Positions 53,230-63,592 of a DNA stretch of 64,000 nucleotides are shown piece after piece. Each line of letters begins with the position of its first letter. Within the stretch, counting starts at the first letter, position 1. This DNA is from Candidatus Mnemosynella biddleae. Its GTDB lineage: Archaea > Halobacteriota > Archaeoglobi > Mnemosynellales > Mnemosynellaceae. The stretch spans positions 223,970 to 287,969 of the forward strand of contig MTMI02000007.1 in assembly GCA_002011165.2 (NCBI GenBank), read 5' to 3'. The position numbers were made by a program, and so were the translations under genes. The notes under the pieces are model-generated. The model was not told the DNA's origin and did not search any database. It saw only the letters and a list, made by a program, of their open reading frames with translations.

Positions 53230-53630
53230 AACCCAAATTCGTTGCTGACGAAATGCTAATCAAACTGGCGAGATGGATGAGAATATTTGGATACGATGTT
53301 TCTGAAGTTAAAGGCGATGAGAAACTTCTGAAAGAAGCAGAAAAAGGAAGAATTCTTTTAACGAGGGATAGAGAGCTTTTTAAAAAAGCACGTTTAAGGG
53401 GACTCTCAGTTTATTTTGTGAATTCCGATCAGATAGATGAACAGCTTTACGAGGTCTTCTACCACTTCAAGCTTAAACCCGAGGAACCAGAAAGATGCAC
53501 AATTTGTAACGGGGAGCTTGAAGAAAAAGGAGGTAGATGGATTTGCAAACTCTGCGGAAAGGAGTATTGGATAGGATCTCATTGGAAGGGAATAGAAAAG
53601 AGAAGAAAATATCTGGAGAAGAGACTCTGA
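53226..53630 (+). CDS. Mut7-C RNase-domain protein with zinc ribbon
   Basis: A 134-residue protein with the PIN-like Mut7-C fold: FVADEMLIKLARWMRIFGYDV, ILLTRDRELFKKARLRGLSVYFV, and a C-terminal zinc ribbon CTICNGELEEKGGRW followed by CKLCGKEYWIGSHW. The conserved acids (D in ADEM, D in TRDRE) fit a nuclease. The domain is common in archaea; the target RNA is unknown. Coupled to the small gene before it by an ATGA overlap. Confidence 0.88.
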   Translation: MKPKFVADEMLIKLARWMRIFGYDVSEVKGDEKLLKEAEKGRILLTRDRELFKKARLRGLSVYFVNSDQIDEQLYEVFYHFKLKPEEPERCTICNGELEEKGGRWICKLCGKEYWIGSHWKGIEKRRKYLEKRL

Positions 53631-53635
53631 TAGGG

Positions 53636-54352
53636 GTGAGTACTTCGAGTTTAAGAGAATTTCCTCTGGAGAAACGTTTTGAAATTATTCAGAGAGATGG
53701 ATTTCAAATAGTTGAGATAAATTTGAACTATGATCCTCTCGATACTGTTAAATCTCTTAAAGAAATTTTAAAAGAGCTCGAAATTAAGGTCGCAGTGCAT
53801 TCTGCGCATGATAAAATGGATTTTGATGATTGTTCACCAGAAACCTTCAGAAGATCTGTAGACAGCATAGAAGAGGAGATATCATTTGTTGAGGAAATAG
53901 GAGCTGAGTACTATGTATTTCATGTTACTAAAAATGGAGATCTTGAGAACATCCTCTCTGTTTTGAAAGAGTTAATTCCCAAAAGAATAAATGCGATTTA
54001 CGAGAATTCTGGAGTTGGAAATGGAGCATCTGAGAGAGAAATTCAGAGAATTCTCGAGTATCTGGATGTTCCTTTCAATCTTGACTTTGGACATCTCTGG
54101 AGAGCAATCAATAATGGTTTCGTTAGCTTAGATGTCTCAGAGTTTGTGAAAAAATTTAAAAAGAAAATTGTTTACGCTCATCTTCATGATAATGACGGAA
54201 TTCATGACAATCATTGGGCTCTCGGAAAGGGCACAGTTCCTTTTGCAAGAATTTTGGAAAATATTGACAAAAAAATACCTCTTGTGATCGAGACGAGAGG
54301 AAGTTATAGAGATGTAAAAGCCTCAAAAGAAATTTTGAAGAAGTGGATTTAA
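53636..54352 (+). CDS. Xylose-isomerase-like TIM-barrel protein (sugar phosphate isomerase/epimerase family)
   Basis: A roughly 238-residue AP-endonuclease-2/TIM barrel protein: GVSTSSLREFPLEKRF, VAVHSAHDKMDFDD, AEYYVFHVTK, AIYENSGVGNGASE, FNLDFGHLWRAINN, VYAHLHDNDGIHDNHWALGKG and PLVIETRGS. The metal-binding Glu, Asp, His and Glu are in the expected order. The start is unsure: GTG 53636, or CTG 53627 two codons before the usual IGVST opening, or an improbable ATG 53537. Substrate unknown. L40e is immediately convergent. Confidence 0.78.
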   Translation: MSTSSLREFPLEKRFEIIQRDGFQIVEINLNYDPLDTVKSLKEILKELEIKVAVHSAHDKMDFDDCSPETFRRSVDSIEEEISFVEEIGAEYYVFHVTKNGDLENILSVLKELIPKRINAIYENSGVGNGASEREIQRILEYLDVPFNLDFGHLWRAINNGFVSLDVSEFVKKFKKKIVYAHLHDNDGIHDNHWALGKGTVPFARILENIDKKIPLVIETRGSYRDVKASKEILKKWI

Positions 54353-54499
54353 TCATCTCTTTCTTTCCTTTGATTTCGGTCGCAATCCCTTATATCCACA
54401 TTTCCTACATTTTGTAGCTTTCATTGCATTTCTTGCGTTACATCTCATGCAGATCTTCACATTAAATAATCTATTCTCAGCTTCTGGAAATCGTGCCAT
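54353..54499 (-). CDS. rpl40e: Large ribosomal subunit protein L40e (eL40)
   Basis: A 48-residue zinc ribosomal protein: [22 protein letters not shown], then [22 protein letters not shown]. The four cysteines in two CxxC pairs are intact. It lies downstream of topA-DUF1786-tsr3 on the same strand, a likely last gene of that operon, 21 bp after tsr3. Confidence 0.95.
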   Translation of the reverse strand: MARFPEAENRLFNVKICMRCNARNAMKATKCRKCGYKGLRPKSKERKR

Positions 54500-54520
54500 G
54501 GAAGTTATGATGATACGGTT

Positions 54521-55036
54521 CTAAGATTTAATTCTTTCCATTTCCATATCTATCTTCTCTATTTCTTCCTTCGTGCTTCTGCTGTATTCCTCGAGAAGTT
54601 CTTCATTCATCGTAAGGAATGTAATACCCCACTTAAATTTGCTCATAAGTTCTGACGCAACTTCCTTATATCCTAAAATGTAAAGGGAGGCACTCAATGC
54701 TTCCGCAGTGCTCAATTCTCTGGGATGCCCGAAGTTCGTTGGATTTGCTGGAACAAGAAAAGGAAGTCTTCTATGAATAAACCTCCCGAGTTTAAATCGG
54801 GCTTTGTGCACTTTATTCCAAGAGCAATCGAAAGCGACAATCCCTCTTTTCAAATATCTCACATCTTCTGGAGAGAGAACCTCTTTTGCGTAGGGATTGA
54901 GCAATATACTCCTCGGAGGTATTTCCTTTATTCTTTTTTTCAGGGAGACCAATCCAAACTTTTCAAGCTTTTTTGCTGTGCACTTCATAGGATTGCACTC
55001 ATTTGCATGGTAGACGTAAATTCTAAAATTCATCAA
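54521..55036 (-). CDS. tsr3: rRNA aminocarboxypropyltransferase Tsr3
   Basis: A 171-residue SPOUT-like enzyme (DUF367) that moves the aminocarboxypropyl group of SAM to the small-subunit rRNA (acp modification of the helix 31 loop). It shows NPMKCTAKKLEKFG, LLNPYAKEVLSPED, VAFDCSWNKV, FLVPANPTNFGHPRELSTAEAL and ILGYKEVA. It overlaps the DUF1786 gene by 4 bp. Confidence 0.92.
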   Translation of the reverse strand: MMNFRIYVYHANECNPMKCTAKKLEKFGLVSLKKRIKEIPPRSILLNPYAKEVLSPEDVRYLKRGIVAFDCSWNKVHKARFKLGRFIHRRLPFLVPANPTNFGHPRELSTAEALSASLYILGYKEVASELMSKFKWGITFLTMNEELLEEYSRSTKEEIEKIDMEMERIKS

Positions 55037-56055
55037 ATTGGAATCTCACCTCTCTTCTTCCAGAAGAAAGATCTAACCAATCCAAAACATCCGACGAGCA
55101 TCATATCTCCATAAGGAGCGGGAAACTCAGCGTCAATTTTCATTCTTCTTAAGAGCTCTCTCTTAGGTCCAATTGCTAAGATTCTCTCCACATTCTTTGG
55201 TCTCTCAATAATCAGAGCACCATGTCCTCCGGATCGAAAGACTTCCTCGAAAGTTAGATCTCCTCTCACAAATTTTTCGAGCATTTTTGGATATTTCTCA
55301 TCGAGCATCCTTGTATGGTGCTCAAAAATACCAATGAGTCTCCCACTTTCAACGATTCCAGCCAGAGTGTGTCCGTTTCCAGCATTTATTATGAGAAGTC
55401 TTTCAGAAGTCCTTCCAGAGGCTCCAGCCAGAGCAGCAAATCCGGTGTCCATAACCATAACATTCTCGAATTCAGATTCAACGCTCTTGATCACAGCTCT
55501 CATCCTAGTGAGATATTCAGGAGGACTTTCAAAGGATAGATTGAATAAATCTCTCTCTTTTTCAAGCAGTTCCTTCATCCATTTAAATCTGAAGACTCTG
55601 TTACTCATATTGGTGGAGAATCCATGGTCCTGAACTGCTATCGCAATGTTATCAGGAATTTCGACTTCACTCTCTCTTAAGATGGTTTTTATTAATTCTA
55701 ATGGTATGTCACCTGTCTTGAAAGCAAGAGCATTTGCATCCTCTGTTATAATCACTCCCATTTTTTTTACAATCTCAAGATCATCGCGGATACTCTTTGC
55801 TGCATCTTCGGTTGCATAAACTTTAAGACCGCTTCTTATGTGTTCTTTTACAGCTTGAGAGAGGGGTCCACCCCCCATCACAGTTCCAAAGAGGAAAACA
55901 TCTTCTCCGAGCTCTCTCGCTTTTCTTATTTTCTGGGCGATAACTCTTGTTTGAGATGGCAGAATTAGCTTTACACAATTTTCAATTTTTTCTCCTTCTT
56001 TGTAAACCAGAATATCCGCAGTTCCAGTACCCACATCAATTGCGAGAAGATCCAT
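55033..56055 (-). CDS. DUF1786 protein with actin/HSP70-like ATPase fold
   Basis: A 340-residue protein opening [20 protein letters not shown], a phosphate-1 loop of the acetate/sugar kinase and actin superfamily, with a second loop VMDTGFAALAGASG and INAGNGHTLAGIV. Database entries for DUF1786 have sometimes been named pyruvate formate-lyase activating enzyme, but no radical SAM cysteines are present, so that name is wrong here. Start ATG 56055 after GGAGGGAGAG; it overlaps topA. Function unknown. Confidence 0.75.
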   Translation of the reverse strand: MDLLAIDVGTGTADILVYKEGEKIENCVKLILPSQTRVIAQKIRKARELGEDVFLFGTVMGGGPLSQAVKEHIRSGLKVYATEDAAKSIRDDLEIVKKMGVIITEDANALAFKTGDIPLELIKTILRESEVEIPDNIAIAVQDHGFSTNMSNRVFRFKWMKELLEKERDLFNLSFESPPEYLTRMRAVIKSVESEFENVMVMDTGFAALAGASGRTSERLLIINAGNGHTLAGIVESGRLIGIFEHHTRMLDEKYPKMLEKFVRGDLTFEEVFRSGGHGALIIERPKNVERILAIGPKRELLRRMKIDAEFPAPYGDMMLVGCFGLVRSFFWKKRGEIPI

Positions 56056-58042
56056 CGCTCTCCCTCCACTTCTCATAATTACATGCAATGCACCCAAAAT
56101 TCCACGTTCCCTTTTTGTTAATTATCTTTATCTTCTTCATTCCGTGTTTCTCACAAATCTCTCTTGTTATTAGGATCCTCCCAGAAGGTGGAAGAGGAAG
56201 AGTAAATTTACAATCTGGATAACCTTTACATCCCACAAATCTCTTCTTTTTGTTCGATTTTCTTATTACAAGATTTGAACCACAATTCGGACATTTCCCA
56301 AGAATTTTCTCATCAGCAAGCTCTTTAGTCATGGAGTCGGAGATCTCTCCTCTATTGCTGTATAGAAGCTCTATTATTTTTCTCAACATCTCCTTTGATT
56401 CTCTTATCACCTCTTCCTCACTTTTCTTTCCTTCTGCTATTCTGTCCATCTCCTCTTCGAGCATTCTTGTCATATCAGGTTTTGTGATGACCTCTGCATA
56501 CTTTTTCAACATTTCAACAACTAGGAAACCAGTTTTCGTAGGTCTCAGAGGATTTCCGTGAACGTATCCTCTAGAATAAATTTTGGAGATGATCTCGTGC
56601 CTTGTGGACTTCGTTCCAAGTCCAAGTCTCTCCATAAGCTTTATCAATCTACCTTGACCGTAGCGCTGGGGTGGCGAAGTCTCTTTTTCTTCTAGTCTCA
56701 GCTGTTCAACTTTCAATACGTCTCCTTCTCTCATCTCAGGAAGTAAGTTCTCGCTTTTTTGTGGATATGGATAGCATTTCAACCAACCTCTCTGTATGAT
56801 TCTCCTTCCGTTTGCGATGAAGATCTCTCCATCAATATCTATCTTAACTTTCATAATATCCCAGATGACATCTTCCGAGAGAGTAGCGAGAAACCTTCTT
56901 GCTATGAGTTCATAGATCTTCCAGTGATCTCCTCTCAGCTCATTTCTTGAAGCTGAAGCAACTGGATGAATTGGTGGATGATCTGTGGTCTCTTTTTTTC
57001 CTCTCGACGGAACGAGTCTCTCTTTCATCAGTAACTCCTCCGCGAGATCTCTGAATTCAGTTTTTTTGAGCTCTTCGAGAATACTTCTCAGATCTATACT
57101 CTTCGGATACACCGTATTATCTGTTCTGGGATACGAAATGTATCCAGAAGTGTAAAGATCCTCTGCTATTTGCATAGCTTTTGATGCACTAATTCCGATA
57201 GAGGACGCAGAGGCAAGAAATGCAGTTGTATCGAAAGGTGCAGGTGGACTCTCTTTTTTCCTTGATTTTTCAACCGAGAGAACAACTCCTTTATCACCGA
57301 GCTTCTTCAAGATGTTCTCCGCTTCACCCTTCTCCATAAATCTTCCTTTGATATGTTTTGCAGAGAAACCCTCATGAAAATCAGCGTAAATTTCCCAATA
57401 TGGTACTGGTTTGAAGTTTTCGATTTCGATTTCCCTATCTACAAGAAGTCTGAGCGTTGGAGATTGAACCCTCCCGGCAGAGAGAAAATTCTTACCATAT
57501 CTTCCTGCGGTCACAGAGAGAAATCTGGTTAGAACAGCTCCCCAGATAAGATCTATGATCTGTCTGGAGCGAGCTGCACTTGCAAGATTAAAATCAACCT
57601 CTTGAGGATTTGAAAAAGCCTCTCTGATCTCTTTTGGAGTTATTGCACTGTATTTCACTCTCTTGAACTTAACAGAAGGGTTTATGGATCTTATGATCTC
57701 CAAAGCTTCTACTCCAATCAGTTCACCTTCCCTGTCGTAATCCGTTGCAATAATCACTTCACTCACTTTCAGGGCAATATCTCTCAAAAAAGAGACAATC
57801 TCTTTCTCTGTAGGAATTACAATGATCTCTGAATCTATAAGATCTCTGAGATCCACCTTTCTCCAGTCCTTTAGATGATCTGGGAAATCAGGGGAGACGA
57901 TATGCCCCCGAAGTCCAAGAACAATCGTATTATCAAATGCGTAGTAATTTATCTTACCTCTCCTTTTTCCTTCAACTTTACTACTAAGGATCGAGGCAAT
58001 CCTCTTTGCGGTGTTGTGCTTCTCAGTTATTATCAATCTCAT
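56036..58042 (-). CDS. topA: DNA topoisomerase I (type IA)
   Basis: A 668-residue enzyme that relaxes negatively supercoiled DNA. The TOPRIM domain opens [21 protein letters not shown] with [12 protein letters not shown] as metal site. The catalytic Tyr is in [13 protein letters not shown]. The C-terminus carries a zinc ribbon [13 protein letters not shown] with [11 protein letters not shown], and a second Cys/His set CEKHG...[11 protein letters not shown]. There is no helicase part, so it is not reverse gyrase. It overlaps gatB by 20 bp. Confidence 0.95.
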   Translation of the reverse strand: MRLIITEKHNTAKRIASILSSKVEGKRRGKINYYAFDNTIVLGLRGHIVSPDFPDHLKDWRKVDLRDLIDSEIIVIPTEKEIVSFLRDIALKVSEVIIATDYDREGELIGVEALEIIRSINPSVKFKRVKYSAITPKEIREAFSNPQEVDFNLASAARSRQIIDLIWGAVLTRFLSVTAGRYGKNFLSAGRVQSPTLRLLVDREIEIENFKPVPYWEIYADFHEGFSAKHIKGRFMEKGEAENILKKLGDKGVVLSVEKSRKKESPPAPFDTTAFLASASSIGISASKAMQIAEDLYTSGYISYPRTDNTVYPKSIDLRSILEELKKTEFRDLAEELLMKERLVPSRGKKETTDHPPIHPVASASRNELRGDHWKIYELIARRFLATLSEDVIWDIMKVKIDIDGEIFIANGRRIIQRGWLKCYPYPQKSENLLPEMREGDVLKVEQLRLEEKETSPPQRYGQGRLIKLMERLGLGTKSTRHEIISKIYSRGYVHGNPLRPTKTGFLVVEMLKKYAEVITKPDMTRMLEEEMDRIAEGKKSEEEVIRESKEMLRKIIELLYSNRGEISDSMTKELADEKILGKCPNCGSNLVIRKSNKKKRFVGCKGYPDCKFTLPLPPSGRILITREICEKHGMKKIKIINKKGTWNFGCIACNYEKWRESDGSSRN

Positions 58043-59441
58043 TTAATCTCCTCTCAAGGAGATTGTAAACCTTGGAGGCATCGGCTCTTCCACGCACTTT
58101 CTTCATGACTTGACCAACTAGATAGTTTATTGCTTCTCTCTTTCCCGAGAGATAGTCTCTCACCGCTTTTTCGTTCTCTTCTATGACGGATTCAACAACA
58201 CCTGGGAGAATATCTTCTTTTATCTTCTGAAGTCCTTCTTTTTCCATGATCTCTTTTGGTCTCCCTCCCTCGTCAAGCATTCTCCTTATTATCATCACTG
58301 CAGCCTTATCCGATATCAAATCTTTTTCCAGAAGTTCTAGAAGTTCCACCATGTTTTCTGGTGAGAAGCAACCCTCAATCCTCATATCTCTGTAATTCAA
58401 CTCTCCTTTCAGAACATCTGCTATCCATGTCGCAGCAAGTTTTGGAGATGTTTTCGAGGCAACTTTTTCAAAATAATCTGCAAGAACTCTCTCTCCAGTC
58501 AATACTTTTGCATGTTCGACGGAAATCCCATATTGAGCAATAAGTCTCTCTCTCCTAGCATCTGGAAGCTCGGGAAGCTCTGCTTTAATTCTCTCTGTCC
58601 ATCCCTTCAAATTCATCGGAGGGAGATCTGGCTCTGGGAAGTAGCGATAGTCGCTCTCTTCTTCCTTAACTCTTAAACTCACAGTTATTTCCTGAGACTC
58701 ATCGAAATGTCTCGTCTCCATTTTAGCTTGTTGACCTCTTCTAAGAAGATTTTTCTGTCTCGTTATCTCGAAGGCAAGAGCCTTCTCAACCCCTCGGAAA
58801 GATGAAATGTTCTTTATTTCTACTCTCGAACCGCCTTCTATGGAGACATTTGCGTCTACTCTCATTGCACCTTCAAGAGAACCATCAAAAACATCAAGAT
58901 ATTCGAGAATTGTTCTAAGTTTTGAAACGAATGCTCTAGCCTCCTTGGGAGAGTTCATATCTGGCTCAGTAACTATTTCAAGAAGAGGCATTCCAGAGCG
59001 ATTGTAATCTATGAGCGTATACTTCGCTTTGTCTATTCTCCCCACATGGACAAGTCTCCCGGGATCTTCTTCCATATGAACTCTCTTTATCCTTACTTTC
59101 TTTTCACCTTCATCTCCGTCTATGATTACATAACCATCCTTTCCAATTGGAAAATCGTATTGAGAGATCTGAAATCCTCTCGGAAGATCCGGATAGAAGT
59201 AATTTTTTCTGTAAAACATTGTATTCTCCTGAACTTTGGCGTTTAAAGCCAGAGCAACTTTCACAGCTGCTTCAACAGCTTTCATGTTTATTGTTGGCAT
59301 CGCTCCAGGAAGTCCCAGACAGACAGGACAGACGTGAGTATTCGGAGGTGCATGCTGATAGGATGTTGGAGTTCCGCAAAACATCTTGGTTTTCAGCTTG
59401 TTTAGCTGAACGTGAACTTCGAGACCTATGAGCACTCTCAT
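58023..59441 (-). CDS. gatB: Asp/Glu-tRNA(Asn/Gln) amidotransferase subunit B
   Basis: A 472-residue GatB that binds the mischarged tRNA and activates the aspartyl or glutamyl group. It has [12 protein letters not shown], the metal/tRNA region [41 protein letters not shown], and the tail domain with [22 protein letters not shown] 59441 is preferred because a perfect AGGAGGTGG is just upstream and the ATGA overlaps the gatA stop; GTG 59450 is also in frame. Confidence 0.96.
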   Translation of the reverse strand: MRVLIGLEVHVQLNKLKTKMFCGTPTSYQHAPPNTHVCPVCLGLPGAMPTINMKAVEAAVKVALALNAKVQENTMFYRKNYFYPDLPRGFQISQYDFPIGKDGYVIIDGDEGEKKVRIKRVHMEEDPGRLVHVGRIDKAKYTLIDYNRSGMPLLEIVTEPDMNSPKEARAFVSKLRTILEYLDVFDGSLEGAMRVDANVSIEGGSRVEIKNISSFRGVEKALAFEITRQKNLLRRGQQAKMETRHFDESQEITVSLRVKEEESDYRYFPEPDLPPMNLKGWTERIKAELPELPDARRERLIAQYGISVEHAKVLTGERVLADYFEKVASKTSPKLAATWIADVLKGELNYRDMRIEGCFSPENMVELLELLEKDLISDKAAVMIIRRMLDEGGRPKEIMEKEGLQKIKEDILPGVVESVIEENEKAVRDYLSGKREAINYLVGQVMKKVRGRADASKVYNLLERRLNEIDNN

Positions 59442-60799
59442 CAGCTCCACCTCCTGACTTTTGAGTTAACCTCGTACCATCTTGCGATTTCAAGAAGTCT
59501 TCTCTCATTGAACCTCTTACCGATAATCTGCATTCCAACAGGTAGAGCTTTTGAAAATCCACAGGGAACTGAAACTGCAGGAACTCCTGCAAGATTGACC
59601 GGTACTGTGTTTACGTCAGCCATATAAAGCGAGAGAGGATCTTTAATTTCTCCTATCTTCGGGGCTGTGAATGGCATAGTTGGAGTTACAAGAACATCGA
59701 ATTTACTGAGAACACGATCGAATTCCTCTTTTATCAATCTTCTCACTTTTAGAGCCTTCAAGTAATATCTTCCGTAATAGCCTTTTGAAAGGGCATAAGT
59801 TCCAAGTAGAATCCTCCTCTTGACCTCCTCTCCAAAGCCCTTGGCTCTTATTTTCGATATTGTTGTTTCAAAGTCCTCATCTTCTTCAAATCTCAAGCCA
59901 TATCTGATTCCGTCATATCTTGCTAAATTTGAAGATGCTTCACTCATAGCAATGATGTAATAAGCTGGAAGAGCATATTTCGTGTATTTCATCGAGATTT
60001 CCTCATATTCAGCTCCGAGATCTTCCATGAGCTTTATAGCTTTCCAGACCTCTCTTTCAACTCCTTCATCAACTCCCTCTCCGAAATACTCTCTTGGGAC
60101 TCCAACTCTTATTTTTCTTGGGTCCTCATTGAGGGGGAAAACGTCCTCAGAGTCTTGAGAGGTTGCATCCCTCTCGTCTTTTCCTTTTATTATGTTGTAG
60201 ATGAGAGCGACATCTTCGACTGTGTTGGCAAAGACACCTATTTGTTCAAGAGAATTTGCATAGGCAATAAGTCCATATCGTGAGACCGCTCCGTAAGTGG
60301 GTTTCAGTCCAACTATCCCGCAAAAAGAAGCAGGACATCTGACAGATCCTCCTGTATCTGATCCAAGCGCTACAGGAACAACACCACCTGCGACTGCAGC
60401 AGCACTCCCTCCCGAGGATCCTCCAGCCACTCTCTTCTTGTCCCAAGGATTCCTCACAACACCGAAATAACTCGTTTCCGAAGTTGTACCCATTGCAAAT
60501 TCATCCATATTCGTTTTACCTATTATTGATGCTTCAGCATTCTTCAGAAGTTCCACTACATGGGCATCATACGGAGGAACATAACCTCTGAGAATTAAAG
60601 ATGCACACGTTGTTTCGATACCTTTTGTAGATATGTTGTCTTTTATTGCAACTGGAAGGCCTTTAAGAGAGTCTTTTGAGATGAAAACATTCTCATTAAC
60701 CGTTATGAACTCGTTGTATTCGTTTTTCTTAGCCTTTCTCAAAACTTCTTCAAGAATTCTTTCTTTATCATCGCTCTCAATCCAATCTCTGATCCTCAT
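59441..60799 (-). CDS. gatA: Asp/Glu-tRNA(Asn/Gln) amidotransferase subunit A
   Basis: A 452-residue amidase that frees ammonia from glutamine for GatB. The Ser-Ser-Lys triad is visible: Lys in [10 protein letters not shown], Ser in [15 protein letters not shown] and the second Ser in [16 protein letters not shown]. The signature [21 protein letters not shown] is typical. It overlaps gatC by 4 bp and gatB by 3 bp or so. Confidence 0.96.
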   Translation of the reverse strand: MRIRDWIESDDKERILEEVLRKAKKNEYNEFITVNENVFISKDSLKGLPVAIKDNISTKGIETTCASLILRGYVPPYDAHVVELLKNAEASIIGKTNMDEFAMGTTSETSYFGVVRNPWDKKRVAGGSSGGSAAAVAGGVVPVALGSDTGGSVRCPASFCGIVGLKPTYGAVSRYGLIAYANSLEQIGVFANTVEDVALIYNIIKGKDERDATSQDSEDVFPLNEDPRKIRVGVPREYFGEGVDEGVEREVWKAIKLMEDLGAEYEEISMKYTKYALPAYYIIAMSEASSNLARYDGIRYGLRFEEDEDFETTISKIRAKGFGEEVKRRILLGTYALSKGYYGRYYLKALKVRRLIKEEFDRVLSKFDVLVTPTMPFTAPKIGEIKDPLSLYMADVNTVPVNLAGVPAVSVPCGFSKALPVGMQIIGKRFNERRLLEIARWYEVNSKVRRWS

Positions 60800-61074
60800 A
60801 CTATTCTCGGCCCCCTAAAGTATCCGTTCTCTTTCTTTGGTGCGTTTCTCAGAATCTCATCTCTCGGTAGCGGATCTTCGGGCTCATCATCTCTAAAAAC
60901 ATTTTTCAGTTCGTTCACATGATAAAGAGGCTCTACATCTTCCTGAACTTCATCGAGAATCGAAAAATATTCGAGAATTTTGGTAAACTGGGGGATGAAC
61001 TTTTTCAATTCATCTTCTTCAAGTTGAATTCTTGCTAACCAAGCGACATGTCTCACAACATTTTCATCTATCAT
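60796..61074 (-). CDS. gatC: Asp/Glu-tRNA(Asn/Gln) amidotransferase subunit C
   Basis: A 92-residue helical belt protein that holds GatA and GatB together. It opens DENVVRHVAWLARIQLEEDEL, followed by QFTKILEYFSILDEV and the extended tail with VEPLYHVNELKNVFRDDEP. It overlaps the upstream AsnB-like gene by 11 bp. Confidence 0.94.
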   Translation of the reverse strand: MIDENVVRHVAWLARIQLEEDELKKFIPQFTKILEYFSILDEVQEDVEPLYHVNELKNVFRDDEPEDPLPRDEILRNAPKKENGYFRGPRIV

Positions 61075-62155
61075 CTCTATTCACCTCCAGGTACTCCTTC
61101 AATCTTTTAAAACCCTTCCTTTTAATGATTTTTCTTATCGTTTTTTGAACTCCCGAGCTGTACTGCACAGCTTTTTTATCTCTCCAAGCGAGTTCTTTGG
61201 GTATGAATTTCTCGGCAACTCTTCTGAGGATATATTTCCTGATCCCGTTCTTCACTTTCAGTGAAGGGGAAATCTTCAAAGCACACTCGATCATCTCTTC
61301 TTTAAGAAAAGGATATCTGGGAAGAAGATCTCTTGAGAGTATTATGGAACTATCTCTTGCCAGTCCAAGGTCTATTTCATTTAGATCTCTTAGAAGAGCT
61401 TTATCAAGATCTTCTTCCAAATATTTTGCATATCCGCCAAATAGTTCATCGGCTCCCTGACCGAGGATAAGAGTTTTAAATCCACTCTCCTTAACGAAAT
61501 CTGAGAGAAGAATCAGAGAAGTTCCTATGGAGACATCTATAGGATTTTTGAATCCAAAGTTAATAATCTCATCTAATGCTTCTTCAACTTTACTCTCTGA
61601 GGCTACATAAAGATTCACGTTTTTTCCAAGAAGTCTCGACGCTTTTGGAATCCATTCCTCGTCTTTACTTCCTTTCAAACAAATCGAAAATAGCTCTCCT
61701 TCGCAGATTGCACCGAGAAGAGAACTGTCAACACCTCCAGAGAAAGCAATTGCACCCCCCTCCTCTATATTATTCAGCACTTCAATAATCATTGAAATTG
61801 CCTCTTTTTCATCATCAATTCTCTCTTCAGGATATTCAAATGTCCTTTTATCTCTCAGTCTCTCTCCTGAAAGCTTGAGAATTTCTCCAGCTCTCACAGG
61901 TTTTGCGCCTCTTGATGGTATGGTGGAGAATCCTTTCGAGGAGAGAAAAAGCGGATAAACTCCTACGCCTCCACGAGCTCCGAGAATTTCCTCTCCAATT
62001 GCAGATGCTGAGTACTCCCCTCGTAGTTTTTGAAACCAGCTATAAGGATCTCGTCCTTCTGTGAATCTATCTCCGATGTAGTAGAACGTCCAATCTCCTC
62101 TTTTTACTTTTACCGCTCCTTTGGCAATTCTAGAAGCTGTGTCAAACCCTATCAT
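61064..62155 (-). CDS. Asparagine synthetase-like protein lacking the glutaminase active site
   Basis: A 363-residue protein. The C-terminal synthetase domain is intact: PP-loop IAFSGGVDSSLLGAI, LILGQGADELFGGYAKYL, LPRYPFLKEEMIECAL and WRDKKAVQYSSGVQ. The N-terminal 110 residues keep only a relic of the class II glutaminase (GARGGVGVYPLFLSSKGFSTIPSR) and begin MIGFD instead of the required MC, so there is no catalytic Cys. It could use free ammonia, or ammonia from GatA, since the gatC-gatA-gatB genes follow in the same operon. It overlaps purB by 4 bp and gatC by 11 bp. Confidence 0.85.
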   Translation of the reverse strand: MIGFDTASRIAKGAVKVKRGDWTFYYIGDRFTEGRDPYSWFQKLRGEYSASAIGEEILGARGGVGVYPLFLSSKGFSTIPSRGAKPVRAGEILKLSGERLRDKRTFEYPEERIDDEKEAISMIIEVLNNIEEGGAIAFSGGVDSSLLGAICEGELFSICLKGSKDEEWIPKASRLLGKNVNLYVASESKVEEALDEIINFGFKNPIDVSIGTSLILLSDFVKESGFKTLILGQGADELFGGYAKYLEEDLDKALLRDLNEIDLGLARDSSIILSRDLLPRYPFLKEEMIECALKISPSLKVKNGIRKYILRRVAEKFIPKELAWRDKKAVQYSSGVQKTIRKIIKRKGFKRLKEYLEVNRDDR

Positions 62156-63492
62156 GTGTCTTCTTTCCTTATTTTTCCAATCACCATCTCAATCTGCTGA
62201 ATTGCTGTTCCGAGATAGTTTTCGGGCATCATCAGATGATTTATTTCATCTTCGCTCAGATATTTTCTAACTTCTTCGTCTTCGAGTAGGATCTCCCTGA
62301 AATGCTTTCCTGTTTCGTATACCTTCATGGAGCATCTTCTGATAATCTCATGCGCCGTCTGTCTCCCAACTCCTTTTTTTGCGAGAGCTATCATCACGGC
62401 TTCAGCCATGTTCACGCCTTTCATCATCTCTAGGTTCCTTCTCATATTTTCCGAATAGATTTGGATTCCAGTGAAGATCTTTATACACTGCGTAAGGATG
62501 TGGTCAACGAGGACAAAAGCTTCAACAAACATAACTCTTTCTGCAGAGGAGTTTGTGAGATCTCTTTCTTCCCAAAGGACATTGTTCATGAGAGCAACTT
62601 CAACCATGCTTCTTATCACTCTTGCCAATCCACAAACGTTCTCACATCTGATTGGATTCCTCTTGTGGGGCATTGTCGAAGATCCAACTTGTTTCTTTCC
62701 AAATCCCTCCTCCATCTCCCTTATTTCACTTCTCTGAAGGTTTCTAACTGTGGTGCAGAACTTGTCAAGAGACGTTGCGATATTGGCAAGAAGCATTATA
62801 ACCTCTGCATGAATATCTCTTTGAATAACCTGATTCGCAATATCCACGGGTTTCAGGTCAAGAAGTTCCATGGTTATTCTTTGAACTTCAAGACCCCTCT
62901 CTCCCAGAGATGCTTGAGTCCCTACTGCTCCTCCAATCTTACCAACGAGAGCTCTCTCTTTAATCTCCTTTAACCTTTTCAGATGCCTCTGAAGTTCTGA
63001 TGCCCATAAAGCAAATCTGTGGCCAACTGTTGTTGGAATCCCTATTTGACCGTGAGTTCTTCCAGCACAAACAGTTCTCTTGTGCTTTTCTGCGAGTTCA
63101 AGAAAAAGATCTCTAAGATTTTTGAGCTTTTTTTCAATGATTTCAAGACTTTCTTTTATCTGAAGAGCTAAAGAAGTATCGAGAATATCGTTTGAGGTTG
63201 CTCCAAAGTGAATCCACTCTCCAGCTTCTCCACATTGTTCAGCCATAGCCCTTACAACAGACATAACATCGTGATGTATTTCAGCCTCGATCTCCCTAAC
63301 TCTCTGAGGAGTTACCTTTCCTCTACATTTTTCAATTTCTTCGGATGCCCATTTCGGAATCAATCCAATTTCGGCTTCAGCTTTGGCAAGAGCAATTTCA
63401 ACTTCAATCATCAATCTGAGCTTGTTCTCTTCACTCCAGATTTTTTTCATTTCTTCAGTTCCATATCTGTATTCTATAGGATGAACCGCCAT
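62152..63492 (-). CDS. purB: Adenylosuccinate lyase PurB
   Basis: A 446-residue fumarase-superfamily enzyme acting twice in purine synthesis. It has AVHPIEYRYGTEEMKKIWSE, EIHHDVMSVVRAM, HFGATSNDILDTSLALQ, RTHGQIGIPTTVGHRF and the signature SSTMPHKRNPIRCENVCG. ATG 63492 gives the usual MAVHPIEYRYG opening, with AAGGTGATG upstream; ATG 63498 and GTG 63501 are also in frame. Confidence 0.95.
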   Translation of the reverse strand: MAVHPIEYRYGTEEMKKIWSEENKLRLMIEVEIALAKAEAEIGLIPKWASEEIEKCRGKVTPQRVREIEAEIHHDVMSVVRAMAEQCGEAGEWIHFGATSNDILDTSLALQIKESLEIIEKKLKNLRDLFLELAEKHKRTVCAGRTHGQIGIPTTVGHRFALWASELQRHLKRLKEIKERALVGKIGGAVGTQASLGERGLEVQRITMELLDLKPVDIANQVIQRDIHAEVIMLLANIATSLDKFCTTVRNLQRSEIREMEEGFGKKQVGSSTMPHKRNPIRCENVCGLARVIRSMVEVALMNNVLWEERDLTNSSAERVMFVEAFVLVDHILTQCIKIFTGIQIYSENMRRNLEMMKGVNMAEAVMIALAKKGVGRQTAHEIIRRCSMKVYETGKHFREILLEDEEVRKYLSEDEINHLMMPENYLGTAIQQIEMVIGKIRKEDT

Positions 63493-63592
63493 CAACATCA
63501 CCTTCCAAGAGTTCTCAACAAACTCTTTAAAAACTTTTTAGCACCCAAACCTTTAATAGTTCCTCAGGAAGAGAACATCAAACGAAATTTTT

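Noticed and set aside
55033-56055. Pyruvate formate-lyase activating enzyme (name sometimes attached to DUF1786)
   Set aside because: No radical SAM cysteine motif; the visible motif is an actin/HSP70-like phosphate loop.
56036-58042. Reverse gyrase
   Set aside because: Only the type IA topoisomerase part is present; there is no N-terminal helicase and the length is that of TopA.
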